Made by a program: the position numbers and the translations under genes. A stretch of 17,816 nucleotides of DNA from Lachnospiraceae bacterium UBA6403. GTDB lineage: Bacteria; Bacillota; Clostridia; Lachnospirales; Lachnospiraceae. The notes under the pieces were generated by a model. The model was not told the origin of the DNA. It searched no databases and was given only the letters and a program-made list of their open reading frames with translations. Of this stretch, positions 6,620 through 14,333 are shown one piece after another (positions within the stretch are counted from its first letter, which is position 1; every line of letters begins with the position of its first letter). The DNA lies in NCBI GenBank assembly GCA_002437435.1, contig DJPV01000024.1, positions 15,088 to 32,903 of the forward strand, given 5' to 3'.

Positions 6620-8407
6620 ATGAAGATAAGTTATCCGGGAATATATCAGGGCTATTCGACGGAGATATATGATTCCTATGTAAGACATAGTGTGTATGTA
6701 CCGGTTCGGGATGGTACCAGATTGGCAGTTGATTATCTGGTTCCGGCGAGAACTGGTGTGGAGCAAAAGGATAAATTCCCGATCGTATTCCAGTTTACAC
6801 CATATAACAGATGTAATTATGGATCAGGACTTCGCACCTATGATATAGAATCTTATGATTACGATGGAGCAGAGAATAATGCTTATATGCTGACCGGACA
6901 CGGATATATATTTGCAAAGGCAGATGTCCGTGGAACAGGCGCCTCATATGGTACAAGAGTTGCTCCGAATAATGAGCAGGAATGTCTGGATGGGTATGAT
7001 ATCGTTGAGTGGCTGGCTGCACAGCCATTTTCAAATGGAAAGGTAGGAATGATAGGATCTTCTTATACCGGTCAGACCCAACTTGAGATCATGAGAATGT
7101 GTCCGCCGCATCTGACTGCGGTATGTATCGGAAATACCAATATCGATGCATTTGATGGATGGATGCGCGGGGGAATTATTTCTGATTTTGGAAATGACGA
7201 TGAAGAAGAATTACTGGGGCATGAGCGGCAGAAGACAGTTGCCGACCGGGTATTTGAGACAGTTCCGGTGGATGAAGACAAGAATTCCTCCATGCTTCGT
7301 GATGCAATTATAGAACAAAGTACAGGAGGTTTGTGGGAGCATCTGTTTGATGATCTGCATTACAGAGACAGCGTATCAGAACTGACGGGAACGAGATATC
7401 TGGAAGAAATATCACCCAGCCGGTATCTGGATGATATTAATGCGTCGGGAGTGGCAGTTTACATTCTGGCAGGAATGTATGATCCATATAGAAGAGATGC
7501 CTTTTTGTTGATGAAGAATCTGACAGTGCCTAAGAAGCTGGCATTTGGAAGCTGGTATCACTGTTATGCCAAGAATGATCCGGACTGGCCGGTTGAGCAC
7601 CTCAGATGGTTTGATTACTGGTTAAAAGGAATCGATAACGGAATTATAGATGAACCGCAGTATTTCCTGAAATGTGAAAATGACAGGGAAAAGGATGCAT
7701 TTTACCGGAACTGGCCGGTTGAGAGCGGCAGTCGTGAGACATTTATTCTGACTGATTCAGGAACCCTTGTTAAAGAATCCGACCGGATGATAAAAGAAAA
7801 TGACAGATCGAATCAGAAGTCGTCAGGTATTCAGTATCAGGCGGTTTATGGGATACAGACAGGTATAGAAGATTATTATGCCGAAGAGATGGATGATCCG
7901 GAGAAAGTGTTGGTGAGCAGGACAGAACCATTCAGAGAGAACCGGATATTTACAGGTCATCCAATGGTAAATATCTGTTTTCGGATGCTTCAGGCAGAAG
8001 AAAATGATATTGATTTTTATATCACACTTTCTGATTACGATCCTGTTTCCGGGCAGGCTCATATCATATCAGATGGCAGACTCCGGGCATCATTCAGGAA
8101 AACAGGAGAAGCCCATTATGATTTCCTCGGACTTCCATGGCATCCGGGCAGGGAGTGTGATATACAGCCGATAAATAGTCAGGAGGAATATGAGATCACA
8201 ATTGATCTGATGCCGGTCTCATATGAGATAAAAGCAGGTCATGAACTGCATCTGGGAATCTCAAATTCCATGAGATGTTTTGATTATCTGCATCGAAAAG
8301 AATATGATGACGGAGTTCTGACACATGGTCCGAAATGGCTGCTGATAACAGATGGAAGAACAACACTTGAGATGCCGGATATTTACATGTCAAATAAAAT
8401 AGGATAA
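6620..8407 (+). CDS. CocE/NonD-family alpha/beta hydrolase (S15 X-Pro dipeptidyl-peptidase superfamily)
   Basis: A 595-residue hydrolase of the CocE type, which cleaves esters or amides such as amino-acid esters, acylated beta-lactams or X-Pro peptides. The triad is visible: nucleophile S148 in GSSYTG (GxSYxG), D288 in AGMYDPYRRD and H314 in GSWYHCY. ADVRGTGASYG at 101-111 is the conserved strand before the active site. The C-terminal third (from about residue 430) has the beta-rich jelly-roll domain of the family. The first in-frame ATG (6614) abuts AGGAGG (6608-6613) with no space; the ATG at 6620 is six bases away and preferred. No signal peptide is present, so it is probably cytoplasmic. 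A related hydrolase lies at the far end of this locus. The natural substrate cannot be told. Confidence 0.92.
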   Translation: MKISYPGIYQGYSTEIYDSYVRHSVYVPVRDGTRLAVDYLVPARTGVEQKDKFPIVFQFTPYNRCNYGSGLRTYDIESYDYDGAENNAYMLTGHGYIFAKADVRGTGASYGTRVAPNNEQECLDGYDIVEWLAAQPFSNGKVGMIGSSYTGQTQLEIMRMCPPHLTAVCIGNTNIDAFDGWMRGGIISDFGNDDEEELLGHERQKTVADRVFETVPVDEDKNSSMLRDAIIEQSTGGLWEHLFDDLHYRDSVSELTGTRYLEEISPSRYLDDINASGVAVYILAGMYDPYRRDAFLLMKNLTVPKKLAFGSWYHCYAKNDPDWPVEHLRWFDYWLKGIDNGIIDEPQYFLKCENDREKDAFYRNWPVESGSRETFILTDSGTLVKESDRMIKENDRSNQKSSGIQYQAVYGIQTGIEDYYAEEMDDPEKVLVSRTEPFRENRIFTGHPMVNICFRMLQAEENDIDFYITLSDYDPVSGQAHIISDGRLRASFRKTGEAHYDFLGLPWHPGRECDIQPINSQEEYEITIDLMPVSYEIKAGHELHLGISNSMRCFDYLHRKEYDDGVLTHGPKWLLITDGRTTLEMPDIYMSNKIG

Positions 8408-8420
8408 GGAGTAATCATAT

Positions 8421-9035
8421 ATGAACAGACAGAATTATACAATTACGATCACCAGACAGTTTGGAAGTCTGGGACGACCGATCGCAAAAAAGATGGCGGA
8501 ATTATTAGATATCGAGTATTATGACAGAGATATAGTGGAGCAGGCGGCAGAACGCCTGAATCTTCCGATCTCTGTAGTAGATGACAGAGAAGAATCTGCG
8601 AAGTCACCAAATACAGGAAGATTTTTCAGCATGATGTTTCCACTTGGTAAGGGTACAAATGAAGTGCAGGATAAGATATTTGAAGCACAGCAGAATATTA
8701 TCAAGTTTGTATCAGAGAAGCATCCATGTATAATTGTAGGAAGATGTTCAGATTATGCGTTGCAGAATGCACCAAATTGCACCCATATTTATATTTACTC
8801 ATCTTATGAGAACCGGCTGGATAACTGTATAAAGGATCTGAAGTTATCGATGGATGAAGCGAAGCGGATGATCGAAGCCGTTGACAGTGCAAGAGATTCT
8901 TATCATATGACATATGCGGGATATCATCCATATGATCCGGATTATAAAGATGTTATGATCGACAGCAGTTATTTGGGCGTGGATCAGACAGCCGAATATC
9001 TGGTTCAGCTTGTAAAACGGAAATATAATCTGTAG
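8421..9035 (+). CDS. Cytidylate kinase-like family protein
   Basis: A 204-residue P-loop kinase-like protein of the cytidylate kinase-like (Cytidylate_kin2) family. ITITRQFGSLGRPIAKKMAE at 8-27 holds the nucleotide loop, here GSLGR where many members have GSGGR, followed by IEYYDRDIVEQAAE, typical of this family. IIVGRCSDYAL lies in the middle, and the C-terminal DSSYLGVDQTAEYLVQLVK helix is also usual. These proteins are not the true CMP kinase, and their substrate is generally unknown. AAGGAG at 8406-8411 lies nine bases before the start, and the gap to the CocE-family gene is 13 bases, so the genes form one operon. Why a kinase sits among hydrolases is unclear. Confidence 0.88.
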   Translation: MNRQNYTITITRQFGSLGRPIAKKMAELLDIEYYDRDIVEQAAERLNLPISVVDDREESAKSPNTGRFFSMMFPLGKGTNEVQDKIFEAQQNIIKFVSEKHPCIIVGRCSDYALQNAPNCTHIYIYSSYENRLDNCIKDLKLSMDEAKRMIEAVDSARDSYHMTYAGYHPYDPDYKDVMIDSSYLGVDQTAEYLVQLVKRKYNL

Positions 9036-9047
9036 GAGGACACTGGT

Positions 9048-10577
9048 ATGAGAAAAGTACAGGTAAAAGCAATTACAGGAATATATGAAGGGTTTTATAA
9101 TGAAAATGAAGTTGCCAACTTTCTGGGGATCCGTTATGTGAAGCCTCCAAAGCGCTGGAAGGTGGCAGAACCTCTTTCACCATCGGATGAATTAATAGAA
9201 GCGTTAGAATACAGTCCATGCTGTTATCAGAATTGGGAAAAAGAGGAATTTGACGAAAAGCCTCCGATGAGTGAAGACTGTCTGACATTAAATATCTGGG
9301 TCAAGGATATCGAGCAGAAAAAGAAGCCGGTCATGATATGGATTCACGGTGGAAGTTATAATACAGGATCGAATCGAATGGACTGTTGCCATGGTATGTA
9401 TTGTGGAGATCGTTTTGTACGTTCCAATCCTGACATTATATATATCAATATCAATTACAGGATAAATGCCTTTGGTTCTATGGATCTGACTCTGGTAGAT
9501 CCATCCGGCGAATATAAGGACAGCAGTAATTTACAGACACATGACCAGTTAGCTGCGATCCGTTGGGTATATGAGAATATAGAAGCATTTGGCGGAGATC
9601 CTGAAAATATAACGATCTTTGGACAGTCAGCAGGTTCTTATTCTGTGGCAACGTTATTGTTGATACCGGAGACAAAGAAATATGTAAAGAATGCGATCTG
9701 TGAAAGCTCTGCTGTTGATGAGACGATAAAAACACCAAAACAGGCACAGATGATTGGCAGACAGTTTCTTCAGATCACGGGCGCAGAGACATTGGAAGAT
9801 TGTCTTGCACTAAGCCCGGATGAAGTGCTTGCTGCCGCAAAGAAGATCATGGAGAATCCGATCTTTCCGGCATGGTGTGCGATGAGAGATGGAAGCTTTA
9901 TTCCAAATGAGATCTATGAGACATTGGAAAATGGCTCTGCAAAGGGAATTACAGTTATGAATGGTTCAACCTCCGGTGAATATGACTGTATGAGTGATGT
10001 CTCTACAGATGAGGAGATAGAAGATATGGCAAGATTTGCCTATACAAGAACTGTAACAGATGACATGATCGAGGAATATATACATCATTATCCGGATCGG
10101 GACAGACGGACAGCATTAAAAGATCTGTTTAACGATTCTATGCGGATCACACATGTCAAAATGTCAGACTGTCTTGTGAAGGGCGGATCGACCGTATATA
10201 TGTATTATATCAGTTATATGGATGAAACAGACCGGATTCGTCCGCAGCATTGTTACGAGATCCCATTTGTTACAGAACGAACAGATGAACAGATCTACAT
10301 GAGTTATAAGATACCGGAGCCTGTTCAGGGAAGAACACCTACCGAAGAACAGCAGAGACGCATTCAGGGATGTTGGGCGCAGTTTGCAAGAACCGGAAAT
10401 CCAAATGGCGCGCATCTTCCGGTGATCTGGGAAGCATATACCCCGGAATACAGGGATACGATGGTGATCGATCATCCGTGGCATATGGAGCATGGAGTGC
10501 GGAATGAAGATGTTGATCTGTTTATGGAGGCAGCGACAACGGTAGATCCATCACAGGATGATATTTATAAGGGATAA
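9048..10577 (+). CDS. Type B carboxylesterase/lipase family protein
   Basis: A 509-residue carboxylesterase of the type B (cholinesterase-like) fold, which hydrolyses carboxylic esters. The oxyanion hole is HGGSYNTGS at 100-108 and the nucleophile S194 lies in FGQSAGS. The family's acid is probably E310 in NGSTSGEYDC and the His is H401 in QHCYEIPFV. SEDCLTLNIW at 75-84 is the hallmark early motif. The N-terminus lacks a signal peptide, so it is likely cytoplasmic. It starts 12 bases after the kinase-like gene, preceded by TAGGAGGACACTGGT, so the two are co-transcribed. The C-terminus includes WAQFARTGNPN, also typical. The substrate is unknown; the neighbouring transporter suggests an imported ester. 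Confidence 0.93.
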   Translation: MRKVQVKAITGIYEGFYNENEVANFLGIRYVKPPKRWKVAEPLSPSDELIEALEYSPCCYQNWEKEEFDEKPPMSEDCLTLNIWVKDIEQKKKPVMIWIHGGSYNTGSNRMDCCHGMYCGDRFVRSNPDIIYININYRINAFGSMDLTLVDPSGEYKDSSNLQTHDQLAAIRWVYENIEAFGGDPENITIFGQSAGSYSVATLLLIPETKKYVKNAICESSAVDETIKTPKQAQMIGRQFLQITGAETLEDCLALSPDEVLAAAKKIMENPIFPAWCAMRDGSFIPNEIYETLENGSAKGITVMNGSTSGEYDCMSDVSTDEEIEDMARFAYTRTVTDDMIEEYIHHYPDRDRRTALKDLFNDSMRITHVKMSDCLVKGGSTVYMYYISYMDETDRIRPQHCYEIPFVTERTDEQIYMSYKIPEPVQGRTPTEEQQRRIQGCWAQFARTGNPNGAHLPVIWEAYTPEYRDTMVIDHPWHMEHGVRNEDVDLFMEAATTVDPSQDDIYKG

Positions 10578-10628
10578 AATGGATTTTTAAATATATGAGA
10601 CACGAAGTTGAACAGAAGTAATTGACTT

Positions 10629-10647
10629 TGCACTGTGCATGGTGCAC
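10629..10647. promoter_or_regulatory. Candidate operator: repeated TGCAC/GTGCA half-sites
   Basis: TGCACTGTGCA (10629-10639) is a perfect dyad around one base, and two bases on follows the palindrome GTGCAC (10642-10647). They lie in the spacer of a possible promoter TTGACT (10622-10627) and CACAAT (10645-10650), 17 bases apart, and just before the better promoter at 10672. A repressor or activator site is plausible; no regulator gene is in the window. Confidence 0.35.
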
Positions 10648-10671
10648 AATAATGATTGATAGCAGTAACCA

Positions 10672-10699
10672 TTGTACAAAATAAATTCTGTGCTATACT
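10672..10699 (+). promoter_or_regulatory. Candidate promoter of the peptide transporter operon
   Basis: TTGTAC (10672-10677) and an extended -10 TGCTATACT (10691-10699) with a 16-base spacer. Transcription would start near 10706 and give a leader of about 165 bases before the binding-protein gene. Confidence 0.55.
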
Positions 10700-10734
10700 G
10701 TGTTCATATTCAAAAAAGAAATAAAGTGAATTGC

Positions 10735-10775
10735 AAAGAAGCAATGATATAGAAATATGTCGTTGCTTCTTTTTT
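10735..10775 (+). terminator. Long-stem intrinsic terminator in the transporter leader
   Basis: Bases 10735-10751 pair with 10756-10772 to form a 17-pair stem (two G-U pairs) closed by a GAAA tetraloop; the outer part is AAAGAAGCAA with TTGCTTCTTT. The U tract runs through 10775. It lies downstream of the promoter at 10672-10699 and upstream of the binding-protein gene. It can therefore end the hydrolase operon, attenuate the transporter operon, or both. Confidence 0.85.
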
Positions 10776-10801
10776 CTTTACAGAGAGCTCCTGTAAAGAA
10801 A
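10773..10801 (+). promoter_or_regulatory. Second leader hairpin overlapping the terminator tail
   Basis: TTTCTTTACAG (10773-10783) pairs perfectly with CTGTAAAGAAA (10791-10801) around a seven-base loop. Its left arm overlaps the terminator's U tract. The rest of the leader (10802-10857) shows nothing I recognise before AAGGAGG. Confidence 0.6.
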
Positions 10802-10871
10802 CCGTCCGGGGTGATCGAAGATACATCAGATGATGATCGGGCACAAATAATTATATCAAGGAGGCAGTTCT

Positions 10872-12479
10872 ATGAGAAAAAAGTTTTTATTGGGAATTTT
10901 AGTTGCAGCTATGGCATTCAGTGTGGTTGGATGCGGAAGCAAAAAGAGTAATACAGGAAATCAGAAAGAAGTAAAGTCGCTTGAAACATATGTAGATGAT
11001 ACCTCGGTTACACCGAAAGAAGGAGGAACCTTTAAACTGGGCGTGTATGGCTCACCAACCTGTATCGGTTATCCGGGTGACATTCTTACGATGATGAACA
11101 GGGAAGCGTCCCAGCCATGTATTGAGACATTAGTACAGGTCGGTGATGATGGAGAACTGGAACCGCTTCTGCTGGAATCTTTTGAGGAACTCCCGGAAGA
11201 AAATAAAATTGTTCTTCACTGCCGGGATGGCGTAAAGTTCCATGACGGAACCGTTTGTGATGCGGAAGCGATCAAATATAATCTGGAAACTACATTTGAA
11301 TATCTGGCACTTGAATATCCTTGTGATATCTCATTTGTAGTTGTCGATGATTTGACATTGGAGATACAGATGTCACAGTGGGTACGTGGAGTTACATATG
11401 ATCTGTTATATGAATATGGCAAGATTGCTTCTCCTACTTATCTGAAATCAGTTGATTATGATACAGCATGTTTTAATCCGGTAGGAACCGGCCCGTTTGT
11501 ATTTGATTCCTATGACGTAGACGAGAAGATCACATATAAGAAAAATGAAAACTATTATGGTGACGGTCCATATGTAGATGCGATAGAAATTTATATATTT
11601 AATGATGAAGCAGGAATTAAGTCAGCGCTTCAGACACAGGCAATCGATGCAGTTATCGATGCAGAGTATACCGTAAATGCAGATTATTCAGCAATGGATG
11701 GCATTATAAAAACAAGCAGAAATACACTCTCAGGCTGTATGACTTACAATATCCTGTTTGGAGCGGTAGACGGAACACCGCTGGCAGATTCTGATGTAAG
11801 AAAAGCAATCTCATATGCGTGTGATCTGAAGACGATTGCAGATTCCATGAAGGAGTATGGAGCAGTTTATTCAAATCAGATGGCACCTGCAGATGCATAC
11901 GATCATACGGACAATGTAACAGGATATTCTTATGACGTAGATAAGGCAAAAGAGCTTCTGGAACAGGCAGGATATAAAGATGGATTTGAGCTGACCGGAT
12001 ATTACTACAATGCAGAGCCGATCTCCGGCGATATCATGACAATGATGCAGGCATATCTGTCAGAGGTCAATATTAAGTTAAATATCACACCAATTGATAT
12101 TGCTGCATTATCAGAATATTTATTTGGCGGCGGATGTGATGGAATCATCATTACCGGTAATAATGGTACACCGGAACAGATGACAGCATTTCAGGAGCAG
12201 AGTATGGGTGGCAGCGCCGGATCTATCTGTGAACCGGTTCTTGCAGATTCTAAGGAAGCAGTCGATCTGTACGATAAGGCACTGTTATCTCTGACAGAGG
12301 AAGATGAGGTCAAGTATGTAGCAGAAGGAAATGCCATTATCTATGATCAGGACTGTATCGCTACCGGAATCCTGACATTATATCCACAGGCATATGCGAG
12401 AGATTATGTAAGAGGTTCCAAGATCGGTTATAACAATGTAACACAGTGGAGTCCGGCTACAGTATGGCTTGACAAATAA
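10872..12479 (+). CDS. Peptide ABC transporter substrate-binding lipoprotein (family 5)
   Basis: A 535-residue extracellular binding protein of the OppA/DppA family 5 type. Residues 1-20 are a lipoprotein signal (MRKKF, hydrophobic core) ending in the lipobox VVGC, so C21 would be lipidated and the protein tethered outside the membrane. A Ser/Lys/Asn-rich linker follows. Family signatures are VKFHDGT at 121-127, FNPVGTGPF around residue 200, and ADSDVRKAISYACD in the second half. The first copy-number step of import, substrate capture, is its role; peptides are the usual ligand, but family 5 members also bind nickel, sugars and opines. AAGGAGG lies before the start with good spacing. The permease genes follow after 18 bases. 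Confidence 0.94.
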   Translation: MRKKFLLGILVAAMAFSVVGCGSKKSNTGNQKEVKSLETYVDDTSVTPKEGGTFKLGVYGSPTCIGYPGDILTMMNREASQPCIETLVQVGDDGELEPLLLESFEELPEENKIVLHCRDGVKFHDGTVCDAEAIKYNLETTFEYLALEYPCDISFVVVDDLTLEIQMSQWVRGVTYDLLYEYGKIASPTYLKSVDYDTACFNPVGTGPFVFDSYDVDEKITYKKNENYYGDGPYVDAIEIYIFNDEAGIKSALQTQAIDAVIDAEYTVNADYSAMDGIIKTSRNTLSGCMTYNILFGAVDGTPLADSDVRKAISYACDLKTIADSMKEYGAVYSNQMAPADAYDHTDNVTGYSYDVDKAKELLEQAGYKDGFELTGYYYNAEPISGDIMTMMQAYLSEVNIKLNITPIDIAALSEYLFGGGCDGIIITGNNGTPEQMTAFQEQSMGGSAGSICEPVLADSKEAVDLYDKALLSLTEEDEVKYVAEGNAIIYDQDCIATGILTLYPQAYARDYVRGSKIGYNNVTQWSPATVWLDK

Positions 12480-12497
12480 TAGAAGTGGGGTGTCGGT

Positions 12498-13445
12498 ATG
12501 GTCAGATACATAAGTAAAAGAATTGCACAATCTATCCTGGTCTTATTTTTGGTATCGATAGTCATCTATGGGCTTATGTATATGATGCCCGGCGATCCGG
12601 TATATGCGGTTTATGGAACGAACCTGAAACCAGGACAGTACGAAGAAAAATATATAGAAATGGGACTTGATAAGCCGGTATATGAACGATATGCCAAATG
12701 GCTGGGCGGAGTATTTCAGGGAAATCTGGGATCTTCAACCAAATATCATATGCCGGTAGCTACCCTTATAAAAGCAAGACTTCCGGTAACCCTGTACATA
12801 GGTGGCTGGAGTATCCTTTTAGGAACGATCATTGGTGTAGTGCTTGGTATCATATGTGCCATGCATGCAAGGAAAATGACGGATAATATTCTTACGGTGC
12901 TGGCAAATATAGGATGTGCCGTCCCCGATTTCTGGATAGCGGTGATCTTAGTCGCAATTTTCTCAACAACACTTGGGCTGCTTCCTTCATTTGGATTTTC
13001 ATTCCCATGGGAGAATGGTTTTGCAGACAGCTTTAAGCATCTGGTCATGCCGGTTATAGCGATGACAGTTGGAACTGCCTCGATCACGACAAGGCAGACA
13101 AGAGCCAGTATCGTAGAGGTTCAGGAGATGGAATTTGTCAGAGCAACAAGGGCGAAGGGATGCAAAGAATCCAAAGTGATGGTCCGTCATATTTTCCGAA
13201 ATGCGCTCATTCCTATCGTAACGCATATCGGACTGATGTTCCCGGTTATCATAGCCGGAGCTGTTACGATCGAGCGCATATTTGCAATTCCGGGCATGGG
13301 CGATCTGATGGTAACAGGTGTATTAAATCAGGATACGGCAGTTGTTCAGGCTTGTATATTGATCCTTGCAGCAAGCATCTGTCTTGCGAATCTTATCGTA
13401 GATATTGTTTATTGTATCGTTGATCCAAGGATCAAGCTTCAGTAG
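12498..13445 (+). CDS. ABC transporter permease, OppB/DppB type
   Basis: A 315-residue inner-membrane permease. The N-terminus RYISKRIAQSILVLFLVSIV is the typical first segment of DppB proteins, followed by MMPGDPV. Further hydrophobic segments lie near residues 100-120, 135-160, 180-195, 245-265 and 285-305. The EAA coupling loop is RATRAKGCKESKVMVRHIFR at about 215-234, the contact with the ATPase. The C-terminus ends with YCIVDPRIKLQ, a usual close of this family. The ribosome binding site is weak (AAGTGGGG). The partner permease starts 11 bases after its stop. The family call is secure; the substrate is not specified by the permease. Confidence 0.94.
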   Translation: MVRYISKRIAQSILVLFLVSIVIYGLMYMMPGDPVYAVYGTNLKPGQYEEKYIEMGLDKPVYERYAKWLGGVFQGNLGSSTKYHMPVATLIKARLPVTLYIGGWSILLGTIIGVVLGIICAMHARKMTDNILTVLANIGCAVPDFWIAVILVAIFSTTLGLLPSFGFSFPWENGFADSFKHLVMPVIAMTVGTASITTRQTRASIVEVQEMEFVRATRAKGCKESKVMVRHIFRNALIPIVTHIGLMFPVIIAGAVTIERIFAIPGMGDLMVTGVLNQDTAVVQACILILAASICLANLIVDIVYCIVDPRIKLQ

Positions 13446-13456
13446 GAGGTATGGGC

Positions 13457-14323
13457 ATGGAGGATAAAGAAAGAAGAAAAGAAAAGAGAAAAATATTTCT
13501 CAGAACATTATTTGCAAAAAAGCCTGTACTTGTAGGAGCAGTATTGATCATCCTTTTTCTGCTGATAGCAGTGCTTGCTGGAGTGATCAGTCCCTATGAT
13601 CCTTATGCGATCAGTCCGATGGAGATATGGAATTATCCGTCAGGCAGTCATCTGCTTGGTACAGATGGAACCGGGCGGGATGTTTTAAGCAGAGTGATCT
13701 ACGGAACCAGAACCTCCCTGATCGTAGGTTTAGGTTCGGTGCTTTGTTCTACAGTGATCGGAATTGCACTTGGTCTGATCTCAGGATATATAGGCGGGAT
13801 CGTGGATGCAGTCATTTCCAGATTCTTAGATGCATTTATGGCTGTACCGATGATACTTCTTGCTTTATGTCTTGGAATGGTATTTGGTGTTGGAACAAAA
13901 AATGTAGTCATTGTATTAGGTCTTTCATTTGCGCCGGTCTATGCACGAATGATGCGTGGACAGGTCATTTCTATAAAAAATTCAGATTATATCATGGCAG
14001 AACAGGTTCTTGGAGCGAAAAAGGGAAGGATCATGCTCCGGCATATATTACCGAACTGTATCTCACCTTTGATCGTCATGATGACAAAAAATATTGGTGA
14101 TGCGATCATAGGAGAAGCAAGTCTGAGCTTCCTTGGAATGGGTATCTCATCACCGACAGCGACATGGGGAGGAATGATCAGCGAGAGCTATACGAAGATC
14201 AGTTCCAATCCGGCGTTTGCAGTTGTTCCCGGTGTATGCATTGTCCTGATGGTTCTTTCCTTTAATCTGTTTGGAGATGGACTCAGAGATGCTATGGATC
14301 CAAGAATGCGGGGAAAGATATAG
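13457..14323 (+). CDS. ABC transporter permease, OppC/DppC type
   Basis: A 288-residue permease that would pair with the OppB-like protein to form the membrane channel. A charged N-terminus (EDKERRKEKRK) precedes the first membrane segment. HLLGTDGTGRDVLSRVIYG at about residues 62-80 is the family signature. The EAA loop is EQVLGAKKGRIMLRHILPNC in the second half, and the protein ends with GDGLRDAMDPRMRGKI, the standard DppC close. Of two ATGs after AGGAGG (13444-13449), 13457 has seven-base spacing while 13451 has only one, so 13457 is preferred. Its stop overlaps the ribosome binding site of the ATPase gene, which points to coupled expression. Confidence 0.94.
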   Translation: MEDKERRKEKRKIFLRTLFAKKPVLVGAVLIILFLLIAVLAGVISPYDPYAISPMEIWNYPSGSHLLGTDGTGRDVLSRVIYGTRTSLIVGLGSVLCSTVIGIALGLISGYIGGIVDAVISRFLDAFMAVPMILLALCLGMVFGVGTKNVVIVLGLSFAPVYARMMRGQVISIKNSDYIMAEQVLGAKKGRIMLRHILPNCISPLIVMMTKNIGDAIIGEASLSFLGMGISSPTATWGGMISESYTKISSNPAFAVVPGVCIVLMVLSFNLFGDGLRDAMDPRMRGKI

Positions 14324-14333
14324 GAGGTGCTGG

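Noticed and set aside
10706..10871. T-box leader before the peptide importer
   Set aside because: No GGTGG-type antiterminator bulge sequence and no specifier stem are recognisable.
10757..10951. 64-codon open frame before the binding-protein gene
   Set aside because: It runs through the terminator and the second hairpin and overlaps the lipoprotein start in another frame; no ribosome binding site before its ATG.
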